A stretch of 64,000 bases of DNA from Callorhinus ursinus (Eukaryota > Chordata > Mammalia > Carnivora > Otariidae): positions 57,563,455-57,627,454 of the forward strand of contig NW_020312828.1 of assembly GCF_003265705.1 (NCBI RefSeq), written 5' to 3'. The notes beneath the pieces are model-generated. The model was not told the DNA's origin. It saw only the letters and a list, made by a program, of their open reading frames with translations, and searched no databases. Positions 25,208 to 34,825 of the stretch are shown piece after piece (within the stretch, counting starts at the first letter, position 1; each line of letters starts with the position of its first letter). Made by a program: the position numbers and the translations under genes.

Positions 25208-25714
25208 CAAAAAGAGAGAATGACTGATAAAAGGTTAATTCTTCTGGAAGATGTAACAATTCAGAATATGCATATGCATATAAACAGGCACAAATATATA
25301 AAGCAAACATTCATGAAAATAAAAAGAAAATAAACAAATGCAAAATTATTGACAAAGCAAGGGACAAGAACTGTGAAAGGACTAAGATTTATTCTACTTT
25401 CGGTTAATAATACTTGTTTCCAGTGTACATTCTAAAGAAAGGACAGTCCATTTTACTATACACATTTAATAATTTACATTAGATTTCAGCTGAACACAAG
25501 ATATTCTATTTAATAGAAACAGATGCATTCTGCATTGGATTTTAGCAAATCCAGACAATTTAAATAAATATTAAATCTGTTACCTCTCAAAGGCAGAAAC
25601 TATCTTTAGTAAGAGTATATTCAGAAAAAAAGATCTTTAAAACACAGGCTCAATTTATCTTTATTAAATTTTAATTTTTATATTTTATATTTTCAAGTTA
25701 AGTCTACTTTTACA
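25208..25714. other. Unassigned AT-rich sequence
   Basis: No feature was recognised. Confidence 0.4.
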
Positions 25715-26130
25715 ATTATTTTTACAAGAGATATTGGTCTATGGTTTTCTTTTCTTGTAAAGTCATTGCCTGGTTTTGGTATCGGGGTATTACTGGCCTA
25801 ATAGAATGAGCTGGGAAGTATTCTCCCACTTATTTTTATTTTTAACTTCAACTGTTGATGGGAATGCAGACTGGTGAAGCCACTCTGGAAAACAGTATGG
25901 AGTTTCCTCAGAAAGTTAAAGATAGAACTACCCTACAATCCAGCAATTGCACTACTAGGTATTTACCAAAAGAATACAAAAATACTGATTCAAAGGGACA
26001 CATGCACCTTGATATTTATAATAGCATTATCAACAATAACCCCCGCTTCTATTTTTTTGGAAGAGTTTGTAAACTGTTGGTGTTCATTCTTCCTTAAGTA
26101 TTTGATAGAGTTCACCAGTGAACTCGTGGT
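25715..26130 (-). mobile_element. Old L1 ORF2 fragment, split by a later insertion
   Basis: Reversed L1 ORF2 words on the left (TCTATGGTTTTCTTTTCTTG, CTGGTTTTGGTATCGGGGTA, GGCCTAATAGAATGAGCTGG) continue on the right (CTATTTTTTTGGAAGAGTTT, GATAGAGTTCACCAGTGAAC). The two halves join in consensus order once 25839-26043 is set aside, so that block was inserted later. Confidence 0.65.
25839..26043 (+). mobile_element. L1 3'-region piece inserted in inverted form
   Basis: A T-rich left edge (the 3' tail of a minus-strand insertion) is followed by L1 sequence in plus orientation (GGGAATGCAGACTGGTGAAG, CACTCTGGAAAACAGTATGG, GGTATTTACCAAAAGAATAC). It has no A tail on its right. CACTTATTTTT on the left and CGCTTCTATTTTT on the right look like a worn duplication of the host L1. 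The layout fits a 5' inversion (twin-priming) event. Confidence 0.6.
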
Positions 26131-26139
26131 TCACTGGTG
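26113..26139. repeat. 11-bp inverted repeat (hairpin)
   Basis: CACCAGTGAAC and GTTCACTGGTG are exact reverse complements separated by TCGTG. The left arm is ordinary old L1 sequence; the right arm departs from the L1 consensus and looks like a snap-back copy. Confidence 0.9.
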
Positions 26140-26145
26140 TTTTGT

Positions 26146-26346
26146 TTTGTTTTTTTTTAAAGATTTTATTTATTTATTTATTTATTTATTTCAGAGAGAG
26201 AGAGCACATGAGATGGGGGGAGGGTCAGAGGGAGAAGCAGACTCCCTGCTGAGCAGGGAGCCCTATGTGGGACTCAATTCAGGGACTCCAGGATCATGAC
26301 CTGGGCCGGAGCCAGTCACTTAACCAACTGAGCCACCCAAGGCTCC
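26146..26346 (-). mobile_element. CAN SINE
   Basis: The reversed element has a (TTTA)n stretch after AAAGATT and ends CTGAGCCACCCAAGGCTCCC. Target duplications are not clear. It lies directly beside a perfect 11-bp hairpin at 26113-26139. Confidence 0.93.
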
Positions 26347-26621
26347 CTAGAGAGAGTTGCATTTTGTTTACAATCCCTGTTTCGTGCCTTTCCAGTGAGC
26401 CAGATATATATGATTTTAATTTGATAGTCGTTCTGGCAGTGTCACAAACGTGTAATATTATTTCCCAAATCATCACTTTCTGCTAACAAGACCCACTTTT
26501 ATTCCACTCTAGTGCACTCACGCCTGAGTTAAAACTACTGGTTTTAACTGGTTCTGGGCTTTTCTTTGTGGGACTTTGTTTCTTAAAGGAAGGTAAAAAA
26601 ATTACAACTCTAATCCTTTTA

Positions 26622-26749
26622 TTTATTTATTTTTTTAATGCAAGCTGGTGCAGCCACTCTGGAAAACAGTATGGAGGTTCCTCAAAAAGTTGAAAATAGA
26701 GCTACCCTATGACCCAGCAATTGCACTCCTGGGTATTTACCCCAAAGAC
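26622..26749 (+). mobile_element. L1 insertion with inverted 5' segment
   Basis: A perfect 18-bp duplication, ACAACTCTAATCCTTTTA, lies at 26604-26621 and 26750-26767. Between the copies is a T-rich tail (TTTATTTATTTTTTTAA), so the insertion is in minus orientation, followed by L1 3'-region sequence in plus orientation (TGCAAGCTGGTGCAGCCACT to GGTATTTACCCCAAAG). This is the signature of twin priming with nearly all the uninverted part missing. Confidence 0.85.
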
Positions 26750-26949
26750 ACAACTCTAATCCTTTTAATTCATGAGAATTTAGAAAGAGGAACAGAAGAA
26801 ATGATCTAGCTACTGTTCCTAGTTGTTTAAAATAAATGATCTTAAAAATAGTGTAATAAAATATGAGGCAGCCTTTCCTTCATGTAGGCTATCCATTCAT
26901 CTATTAATACATCCTTTTATAATTTTAAGTCTTGTGGGTTTTAGATTCC

Positions 26950-27105
26950 TTAGGTGGTCTATTTTCATCCTCACAATAACCCCAGGAGGTTCTATCATCT
27001 CCATTTGACACATGATGAAACTAAGGCTAAGATAAATTACATAATCTTTCCAAGGTCATAGTTAGACATGTAGTAGTGCTTGTGAAAAGGAACTCAGAAG
27101 CCACA
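26950..27105 (-). mobile_element. MIR
   Basis: TTTCATCCTCACAATAACCC, CATCTCCATTTGACACATGA and AAACTAAGGCTAAGATAA are the reversed MIR core in order. Confidence 0.65.
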
Positions 27106-27114
27106 ATGCCTCTT

Positions 27115-27300
27115 CAGCCACTTAATAAATTGGCATATTGGGTGAATTAGTAACCTCTGGACCTCAGTTTATCTCTGAGTTTATCTCAGTTTATCTGAGA
27201 ATAATAGCACCGCCTACTTCTTGGAGTTGTATAAACAAAATGCTTGTAATGTGCTTATGGCACTGCCTGGCTTACGGTATGTGTTCAACATTTGCAGGGA
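27115..27300 (+). mobile_element. MIR
   Basis: AACCTCTGGACCTCAGTTTA, GAATAATAGCACCGCCTACT and GCACTGCCTGGCTTACGGTA follow the MIR consensus. TTTATCTC occurs three times in a local stutter near 27166-27195. Confidence 0.6.
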
Positions 27301-27351
27301 TTTTTGCTACTAGGTATTACCCAGGAACACCACTTAAATTTTAAAGGTTTT

Positions 27352-27657
27352 AAAAATCTGCACCTCTGAAACAATGCATTTATGTTAAAAAAAAAAAAGA
27401 AGATAGTAGGAAGGGAAAAATGGGGGGCGGAAATAGGAGGGGGAGACGAACCATGAGAGACTATGGACTCTGAGAAACAGAGCGTTCTAGAGGGGAGGGG
27501 GGTGGGGAGTTGGGTTAGCCTGGTGATGGGTATTAAGGAGGGCAAGTATTGAACGGAGCACTGGGTGTTAGGCACAAACAATGAATCATGGAACACTACA
27601 TCAAAAATTAATGATGTAATGTATGGTCATTAACATAATAAAATAAAATTTAAAAAA
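27352..27657 (+). mobile_element. 5'-truncated carnivore L1 3' end
   Basis: CTGCACCTCTGAAACAATGC, GGTGATGGGTATTAAGGAGG, GAGCACTGGGTGTTAGGCAC and AATCATGGAACACTACATC, then GTATGGTCATTAACATAATA and an A-rich tail. Target duplications are not clear. Confidence 0.9.
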
Positions 27658-28229
27658 GTCTTGAGTTTTAAGGCAAATAAAAAACTAGAAGTCTTAGATT
27701 GAACAATAACCAGTTAAAAGGCATTTGATTACAGCCACAGTTAAACCATTTTACTGCCTCATATTGTACCTTCTGATTTCACTACATGTGCATCAAGTCA
27801 AAAAATAAAATCATTCAAAGGGGGGAAGTACTTAGAATTCAAAGTGGTCTTTATTGTAAATACACGTCCACTTAAATATAGATTTGTCTGGTTTACAGTT
27901 TTGAATTTTGTTTTACATTGACAGGAACATTAATATCCATTTTTCCATAGCACTTTCTTTTTCCCCCCATAAATAGGTTTAAGACATGAATACTCAAAAC
28001 CTACTGCTGAGGAATCTCTAAATTCCTTAAAAAAATATCCAAATAATTTTGACAATGAAGAGTTAAGCTTAATGTAAAAATACATTCATTGTATTACCAG
28101 AGCATTCAACCAGCACTTTCCTGACAGAGTTCTACAGTAAGTTATATAGGTTACAACTATGTTTTAGGCACTTTTATTATTTCCTAGGAGTTATGAGCTG
28201 CCAATTCTATTTGCACAATTCAGTACACT
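27658..28229. other. Unassigned intronic sequence
   Basis: No feature was recognised. Confidence 0.4.
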
Positions 28230-29260
28230 TGTAAAGGTGTTTCATGTTCACCATTTATCCCTTCCAATAGCCCTTGAATGGTGAGGTATTCAAGAGACTT
28301 CTCATTCCCATTTTATTTTGTTTTTGGAGTTTCAAACTCCAAATTATATTTAATTTCTTTTATTTTATTTAAATTCAATTAACATATAGTGTATTATTAT
28401 CTTCAGAGGTAGAGTTCAATGATTCGTCAGTTGCATATAACACCCAGTGCTCACTACATCACGTGCTCTCCTTAATGCCCGTCACCCAGTTACCCCATCC
28501 CCCACCCACCTCCCCTCCAGCAATCCTCCGTTTGTTTCCTATAGTTAAGTCTCTTATGGTTTGTCTCCCTCTCTGATTTTGTCTTATTTTACTTTTCCCC
28601 TCCCTTTTCCCCCCTCTGTTTTGTTTAAATTCCACATATGAGTGAAATCACATGATAATTGTCTCTGATTGACTTATTTTGCTTAGCATAATACCCTCTA
28701 TTTCCATCCGCGTCGTTGCAAATAGTAAGATTTCATTTTTTGATCGCTGTGTAATATTCCATTGTGTATATATACCACATCTTCTTTATCCATTCATCTG
28801 GTGAGAGACATCTGGGCTCTTTCAACAGTTTGGCTGTTGTGAACATTGCTGCTATAAACATTGGGGTGCAGTTGCTCCTTTGGATCACTCTGTTTGTATC
28901 CTTTGGGTAAATACTTAATAGTGCAATTGCTGGGTCATAGGGTAGCTCTATTTTTAACTTTTTGAGGAACCTCCATACTGTTTTCCAAAGTGGCTGTACC
29001 AGCTTGCATTCCCACCAACAGTGTAGGAGGATTACCCTTTCTCCCCATCCTCACCAACATTTGTTGTTTCCCTACTTGTTAATTTTAGCTATTCTGACTG
29101 GTGCGAGGTGGTATCTCATTGTGGCTTTGATTTGTATTTTATTCCCATTTTAAAGATGGGGAAACCAAAATAGTTCATAACTAGTTGTCATGCTAGGCCC
29201 AGAATTCAAGTCTCTTGAGCCTGCATTTATGCTTACCAATGGTCATGCCATCCTCTTAAG
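28230..29260 (-). mobile_element. MIR split by an L1 insertion
   Basis: The left part (28230-28315) and the right part (29140-29260: CATTTTAAAGATGGGGAAAC ... GCTAGGCCCAGAATTCAAGT) join into one reversed MIR when the L1 at 28316-29139 is removed. Confidence 0.55.
28316..29139 (-). mobile_element. L1 3' end, 5'-truncated, about 0.82 kb
   Basis: Reversed L1 3'UTR and ORF2 end: CACCCAGTGCTCACTACATC, CACATATGAGTGAAATCACA, GTAATATTCCATTGTGTATA, GGGTAAATACTTAATAGTGC and GACTGGTGCGAGGTGGTATC. Duplications CATTCCCATTTTA (28303-28315) and TATTCCCATTTTA (29140-29152) flank it. Confidence 0.92.
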
Positions 29261-29949
29261 CTATCTTGCAAGGCAAAGTAAACTCTGTCACTGAAAAGAT
29301 GGCAATAGTGGGACTGCTGAAACTGGAGTAACGACCCTTCCGGTTCTTGGAAAATAATGTGCTAGCTAAACTGTCCAGTTAAGATAGTAAGGTGGGGAAG
29401 CATGCTGACACATATTTTCAGATAGCTTAGACAATCTGTTTGTTGTGCAACTTCCTTCTAATAATAGTTCATTTTAGCTTTCTCCTGATCCAGTTACCCA
29501 GCTTGTTTGTGCACCCTCGCTGGAGCAAAAGAACTCCCACATAGTGCTTTTACCTCTGCTCTAAATATAATTCTAGCAAACATACAACATGACAGTGATT
29601 CTAGTCATGACTCTCAAACAATGCTGGGAGAAACTAAGAAGTTAAGATCAATACAATCATTCCCTTGAAAAACCTTTATTTACTAAAAGTTAAGCAAAGG
29701 GTTCCATTTCCTAAATTAGAGGTAAAGAGATTTAACTGTGGTTCACCTTTGTCCTCCCAAGCTTTTAAAATTCAGTTTAACTTTCCACAACCAGCATTCA
29801 CTTGTGTCACAGCCAGCAGTTAACCCCCAAGATCCAGTTTCTTCCTCCCATTGCCGTAAAGATGACTTAAACAACTCAAAGACTAGCAGCAAGTCAGTGT
29901 AGTAGACCACCAGGATTCTAACCATAATAATTTATTGTGATTTGTTCAG
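29261..29949. other. Unassigned sequence
   Basis: This is somewhat less AT-rich than average. No repeat family, exon or significant open frame was seen. Confidence 0.4.
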
Positions 29950-30115
29950 TAGCTAATATGTATCAGACTTCCCTGTTTTATTTTATATACATCTTAATTT
30001 AATTCAAACAATTCCATCAGGTATTATATCCATTATTTGGGGAGAACTGGGCACGAAGGTTACGTAAATTACCAAAGAACACAGAGCAACAAATGGCCAG
30101 TGAAAAACTTGAACC
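29950..30115 (-). mobile_element. MIR, diverged
   Basis: TCCATCAGGTATTATATCCA, then GGGGAGAACTGGGCACGAAG and ACCAAAGAACACAGAGCAAC, follow the reversed MIR core loosely. Confidence 0.45.
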
Positions 30116-30164
30116 AGCACCAAAACTGCCAAAACCTCAACTGCAGTCCCAATATACTTATTAA

Positions 30165-30265
30165 ACTAATTGCATAACCTTGGGCTAGCCATTTCAGAGC
30201 TCTGGGTCTCCATTTCCTCCACTATAAAACGACTTGCTGTCTGAGCTCCTGGGTGCTTTACTGTT
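30165..30265 (+). mobile_element. MIR fragment
   Basis: TGCATAACCTTGGGCTAGCC, then GGGTCTCCATTTCCTCCACT and ATAAAACGA, match the plus-strand MIR core. Confidence 0.55.
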
Positions 30266-31010
30266 TTTAATGTCCTGCGAATTTCCAACATGATTACTCC
30301 CCACCCGAAGCAGAAGTAAATGTTAAGACTAAAGTTTTCAACCACTGTGTGTTCTAGCACATTCTCCTTACTCTTCAGGGTGCTAGGATAAAATCTTTGC
30401 TTTTAGGTTTTAGTCTCAAGTTTTGCACCTGTAACGTTAATATTCTATCTCAGTCCCATATCACCTTCCACCACTATAGGGGTACCAGTTAGGCCCCACC
30501 TCAGTCCACACATTTACAAAGTTACTCCAAGCCACCAGGCAGCCAACAAAGGGCTAAGGAAGCCCTACAAGCAAAGTCGTTGGAAGCAGGTAGCTTTCCC
30601 AAAGGTCAAGGGAGCCTCTGGGGCACCTGCCAAGCCTCCAGACCCTGGTGGTGCGGCCTGGGCCTGGCTCCCCAACCCAAGTGGCCCAGGTTGGGCCTTG
30701 CCCCTCACAGCTCCACCAGCCTCCTCTGAATCCTCGGGCCTTCTGCCCCTTTACAAAGGCACCAGTCACCCAGCCCCTACCCCCACTTCTGGTGCTCCCA
30801 GGACCAAGGAAATATGCAAGCCTCCTGTCTTACCTCCAGCTTCTGCGACCTCCAGCTCCAACTGGTGCATCCACACCTCCTTCTAAGACACACACCTGAC
30901 CCCACACTGCAGTGAGGACACCCGCAGAAGTGGCAGGATGTGCCTGCGCACAACCCAGAGGCCTCCTAGGACAGCTAAAGCACTCCCACTGCATGGAACC
31001 CGCGGTAACC
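30266..31010. other. GC-rich block of unknown origin (core 30540-31010)
   Basis: The core is conspicuously rich in G and C compared with the rest of the window, with few CpGs. In one plus-strand frame (30698-30886) it reads as proline-, serine- and alanine-rich sequence; other frames on both strands are also open for 60-80 codons. No splice-flanked exon, known domain or repeat family was recognised. A decayed retrocopy, an old LTR or a conserved element are all possible. Confidence 0.3.
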
Positions 31011-31224
31011 TCCCCCTTAAAATAGGACCCAAATGAATGATTTTACTCAAGGAGCTATACCTGAGTAACTTCATCTTCCTGAAGCCCTGATTTAAATACC
31101 AAGATTGTAGACAGCACATCTGAGACTAATCATATAATAATGGAGACCTGTGGAGTCAGCGACTGAGCACATTTTGCATGTGGGCACAAAGAAATTTGGA
31201 ACTGGTTGTATACTGAAACAAGGT

Positions 31225-31592
31225 TAAACAAGACATTAAGTTATTTGATACTCTTCTTATCAAGAAATGGGGTCTGTGGCCCCTGTATTTAAGTCTGGGC
31301 AGATTTCCTACTTGGTTATAAACAAAAGAATGAGACATGAGTTTCTACTTTGTTGATGGACCATTTGTGTTTGAAATGCCCGTGCCTGTAAGAAGTCCAA
31401 GACCCTCAGACTGCCACGTTGAGGAGACCCTTTATGGGTACTCTCCCAACTGAGCTCACAGCTAACAGCTAGCATCAACTGTCAGCCGCTGTGAATGAAG
31501 CATCTTGGACTTAGAAAAGTAAAATGATTATTTTAAGCTGTTAAGTTTTATGGTAATTTTTTTCGCTGCAGTGGTAACTGGGACAAGATACA
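31225..31592 (+). mobile_element. MLT1-like (MaLR/ERVL) solitary LTR
   Basis: CTTATCAAGAAATGGGGTCT, CAGCTAACAGCTAGCATCAA, GTGAATGAAGCATCTTGGAC and TTTAAGCTGTTAAGTTTTAT, ending GGTAACTGGGACAA, follow the MaLR LTR 3' pattern. It is an ancient, non-coding endogenous retrovirus relic with no internal genes. Confidence 0.6.
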
Positions 31593-31599
31593 AAGATTA

Positions 31600-32210
31600 G
31601 AAAGGAAGTAATTAAACATTCATTATTCTTAGAAAACCTAATGTAGGAAGTTTAAAATATCTAAAGTCAAGCTATCATAATCAAAAACATTTTTAAAAGG
31701 TAACTGGAAAAAGATCCATCAATAAATGCTCAGTCTTTTATAATCAGTGAGAAATAATTTAAAATCATATTTAAATGATAGTCTTTAACATTTAAAAAGA
31801 ATCCTCCATACACATAGGAATGAATAACAATAAAGATGTCTAAGTCTTCTGTCAAAAAATTATACAAAGTCAGTGAGAGAAATTTTAAAAGACCTAATTA
31901 ATGGTGGGATATACCAGTTCTTGGATTGGAAAACTCAGTTCAATGAAACAACATTAATTTTCATAAATTGGCTTACTTATTTAATGAAATCTCAATCAAA
32001 ATTCTACTCGGTATTTTTAGGGGGGTAGGGTTAGCTGATTCTGACATGTTTAAAAGAATATAAATAACAAATAGAAGTTCCCTTTTCTCACAGAAGAGAA
32101 GAGTAAATGGCGAGGGTCAAGTGGGTTTGTTGATTTAATGATAGGAATTTAAGGATATTCCAATCCAAAAATATTTTATTGTATGAGTATGGAGAAGCAT
32201 TAGACTTGGG
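31600..32210 (+). mobile_element. Old L1 ORF2 fragment
   Basis: GACCTAATTAATGGTGGGAT, ACCAGTTCTTGGATTGGAAA and ATGAAATCTCAATCAAAATT match an L1 ORF2 region after the reverse transcriptase core. Many stops and indels are present. The left limit is uncertain; the clear match starts near 31860. Confidence 0.55.
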
Positions 32211-32520
32211 AGCCGAAGTTTGATGAAATTGGAAACTTTTTGAAAGAGCCGATATTTGCAAACCCAGTTGAGAATGATAACTAAAATGTTTAATATTTAA
32301 TATAAGCTCAGGTAAAATCTTCCTCTAAATTTGCTGTGATTATTAGAAAGACATTCAATTCTAATCCACCCACCTATTCTGATAGCTTAAGCCTTCCAAT
32401 GTGAGTAGAGAAGAAATGGATTTTTGGAGCAAGGCATAATCCACTAAGTATCTCTGAGTATTTGGGGAGGTATAAATGCAATATCAGTTATACACCAGAT
32501 AAAACTTTCTTGTTAAAAAC
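32211..32520. other. Unassigned sequence
   Basis: No feature was recognised. Confidence 0.4.
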
Positions 32521-32529
32521 AAATGAACA

Positions 32530-32714
32530 GGGCGCCTGGGTGGCTCAGTCAGTTAAACATCTGCCTTTGGCTCGGGTCATGATCCCACGGTCCTGGGATG
32601 GAGCCCCACATAAGGCTCCCTGCTTAGGGGAGCCCTCTTCCTCTGCCCCTCCCCCCACTCATGTTTTCTCTCGCTCACCTTCTCTCTCTCAAATAAATAA
32701 ATACAATATTTTTT
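32530..32714 (+). mobile_element. CAN SINE
   Basis: GGGCGCCTGGGTGGCTCAGT is the head; the tail is CAAATAAATAAATAC then T- and A-rich sequence. AAATGAACA flanks it (32521-32529 and 32715-32723). Confidence 0.95.
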
Positions 32715-32742
32715 AAATGAACAAACAAGTAAAAACAAAAAC

Positions 32743-32830
32743 AGATTCATAAATACAGAGAATAAACTGGTGGTTGCCAGATGGGAAGAGGACCGGGCAT
32801 AGGAAAAAAGTAAATCTGGTTGTGTGTGGA
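32743..32830 (+). mobile_element. L1 3'UTR scrap
   Basis: ATACAGAGAATAAACTGGTG and GTTGCCAGATGGGAAGAG resemble the L1 block better preserved at 24510-24560. Confidence 0.5.
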
Positions 32831-33139
32831 TTTTCTATGATAACTTCTAAGACTTTTTGCATCAGTAATTAATAGAGTTTCACACCAAGAGAATAGCTAT
32901 ATATTTCCCTTATACCTTCTAATTAAATGTAAAATTTTATGTCAAGTAAGTATACTGTTGAATCAAATACCTACACTCAAATACGTGTATCAAATATAAC
33001 TTCATTTATTTTTCCATACGTTGAAACATGAACAGATGACCTAATGAGATATATTCTCACTTCAAATAGTTTCTTCATTTCAAAATTTTTCTTCTAAAGA
33101 AAAATATGTGTAAATTATAAAAAAAAAAATAGAAGCTTT

Positions 33140-33332
33140 GGGGCACCTGGGTGGCTCAGTCGTTAAGCGTCTGCCTTCGGCTCAGGTCATGATCCCAGGG
33201 TCCTGGGATCAAGCCCCGCCTCTGGCTCCCTGCTCCACAGGAAGCCTGCTTCTCCCTCTCCCACTCCCCCTGCTTGTGTTCCCTCTCGCTGTGTCTCTCT
33301 CTGTCAAATAAATAAATAAAATCTTTAAAAAA
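33140..33332 (+). mobile_element. CAN SINE, first of a tandem pair
   Basis: GGGGCACCTGGGTGGCTCAG to AAATAAATAAAATCTTT and an A tail. A perfect 16-bp duplication, AAAAAATAGAAGCTTT, flanks it (33124-33139 and 33333-33348). It is little diverged. Confidence 0.97.
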
Positions 33333-33350
33333 AAAAAATAGAAGCTTTAA

Positions 33351-33459
33351 GGGTGCCTGGCTGGCTCAGTTGGTAGAGCATGCAACTCTTGATCTCAGGG
33401 TTGTGTGTTTGAGCCCCACTGTGGGTGTGGGGATTACTTAGAAATAAAATCTTTAAAAA
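33351..33459 (+). mobile_element. CAN SINE of an older, shorter type, second of a tandem pair
   Basis: GGGTGCCTGGCTGGCTCAGT, GGTAGAGCATGCAACTCTTG and ATTACTTAGAAATAAAATCT define a subtype lacking the CT-rich tail domain. It begins 2 bp after the duplication of the first copy, so the younger SINE inserted almost exactly at its 5' end. Confidence 0.92.
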
Positions 33460-34569
33460 GTGGAGGCTTTGTAGTAAGATTAAATTTGTATCATTTCTTA
33501 GTGATTAGTTTTTGCCTCTTTTTTTCTTTTCTTTGTTGGCTTCGAGCAACTTAATCTCCTCAAGTCTGTATTTTTTTCACCTGGAAATTGTGGGTAATGA
33601 GACATAACATAAAGGAGTGCTGAGAGGAAAAAATCAGAAAATATATATAGTGGAATCATATTTTTAAAAAAATTACCTATTTTGTTTTGTTTTTTTCTCC
33701 AGGTATTTCCCCCTTTTTCTTTCCCTCATTCAGGTAGGTTGTGTTCTCTTTAAGGTTTCTAAGGAGGGTGAGCAAAATAGAAGTAGAAAATATTCTGAAT
33801 CTCAAATAACAAAAAGAAAAAAATATCAAAACTATGGAAAATGTCAATACAGGAACTAAATTAAGTTCTTGCCACATTAGTGGCAACAATGGAAGAACAA
33901 AAATTATGTTCCTTTCACACCTGGGATTGTGGAATGAGATCCATACCCAATACATATATAAGACACCTGGCGATGGGCCTCTGAAGAGATAAGGGTGGAT
34001 AATAATATTATGCCTATGTTGATCTATTTCATTTCAAATACCTTTCACCATAAAATGAATTTGTAGAATTTTAAATATTAAGAAACCCATTGTTGTACAA
34101 TAGATTAGATCTCTAATAAGTAATTACACTGTGAGTACTTTGAATACTCATTGTAAATACCATGTATTTGGACTCCCAAACTCTTTGCTGAAAAAGAATA
34201 TCTCAGATACAAAAAGGTACATTTCAAAATGGGAGTGAGGAAATAGTTTTTCAGAAAGGAAAGCACTTTAAATTCTCTCAATAAAGAAGGTTACTCCTAA
34301 GGCATTAAGTATTAGACATTCCAAAGAATGGATGTCACTTCAAAAAAGAAAATAAAATTTGAGTGGGAGGATTCTAGCCTGTCCTATGACACATCTCACT
34401 GGCTTTATCAGAAAAGCATCCATGCTGACACCGGAAAAGTGCTGTGTTTTTTTATGTGTTTGTTTGTTTTTATTTTGTTTTGTTTTGTTTTTCTGATAAG
34501 TCCTGGTGTGCAATGAATACTGTATTTGGTTAGTGAGATAACTGTTTTTGTGAAAAATAGCTAAATATA
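33460..34569. other. Unassigned intronic sequence
   Basis: No repeat family or exon was recognised. 92- and 62-codon frames at 33677-33955 and 34328-34516 show no domain. Confidence 0.4.
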
Positions 34570-34580
34570 TATACACAATT

Positions 34581-34583
<3 letters not shown>

Positions 34584-34622
<39 letters not shown>
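34584..34622. repeat. (TTTA)n microsatellite in a SINE tail
   Basis: About ten TTTA units lie between the target duplication and the SINE body. Confidence 0.93.
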
Positions 34623-34625
<3 letters not shown>

Positions 34626-34811
34626 AAGATTTTATTTATTTATTTGAGAGAGAGAGAATGAGAGCTAGAGAGCACGAGAGGGAAGAGGGTCAGAGGGAGA
34701 AGCAGACTCCCTGCCGAGCAGGGAGCCCGATGCGGGACTCGATCCAGGGACTCCAGGATCATGACCTGAGCCGAAGGCAGTCGCTTAACCAATTGAGCCA
34801 CCCAGGCACCC
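34584..34811 (-). mobile_element. CAN SINE with (TTTA)n tail
   Basis: The tail has grown into a TTTA microsatellite of about ten units. The element ends TTGAGCCACCCAGGCACCC. A perfect 14-bp duplication, TATACACAATTTTA, flanks it (34570-34583 and 34812-34825). Confidence 0.97.
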
Positions 34812-34825
34812 TATACACAATTTTA

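Noticed and set aside
25874..26299. 141-codon plus-strand frame
   Set aside because: It crosses an inverted L1 piece, an old L1 and a SINE in series, so it cannot be one gene.
30648..30899. CpG-island promoter in the GC-rich block
   Set aside because: The block is GC-rich but has few CpGs, and no first exon, core promoter motif or donor was found near it.
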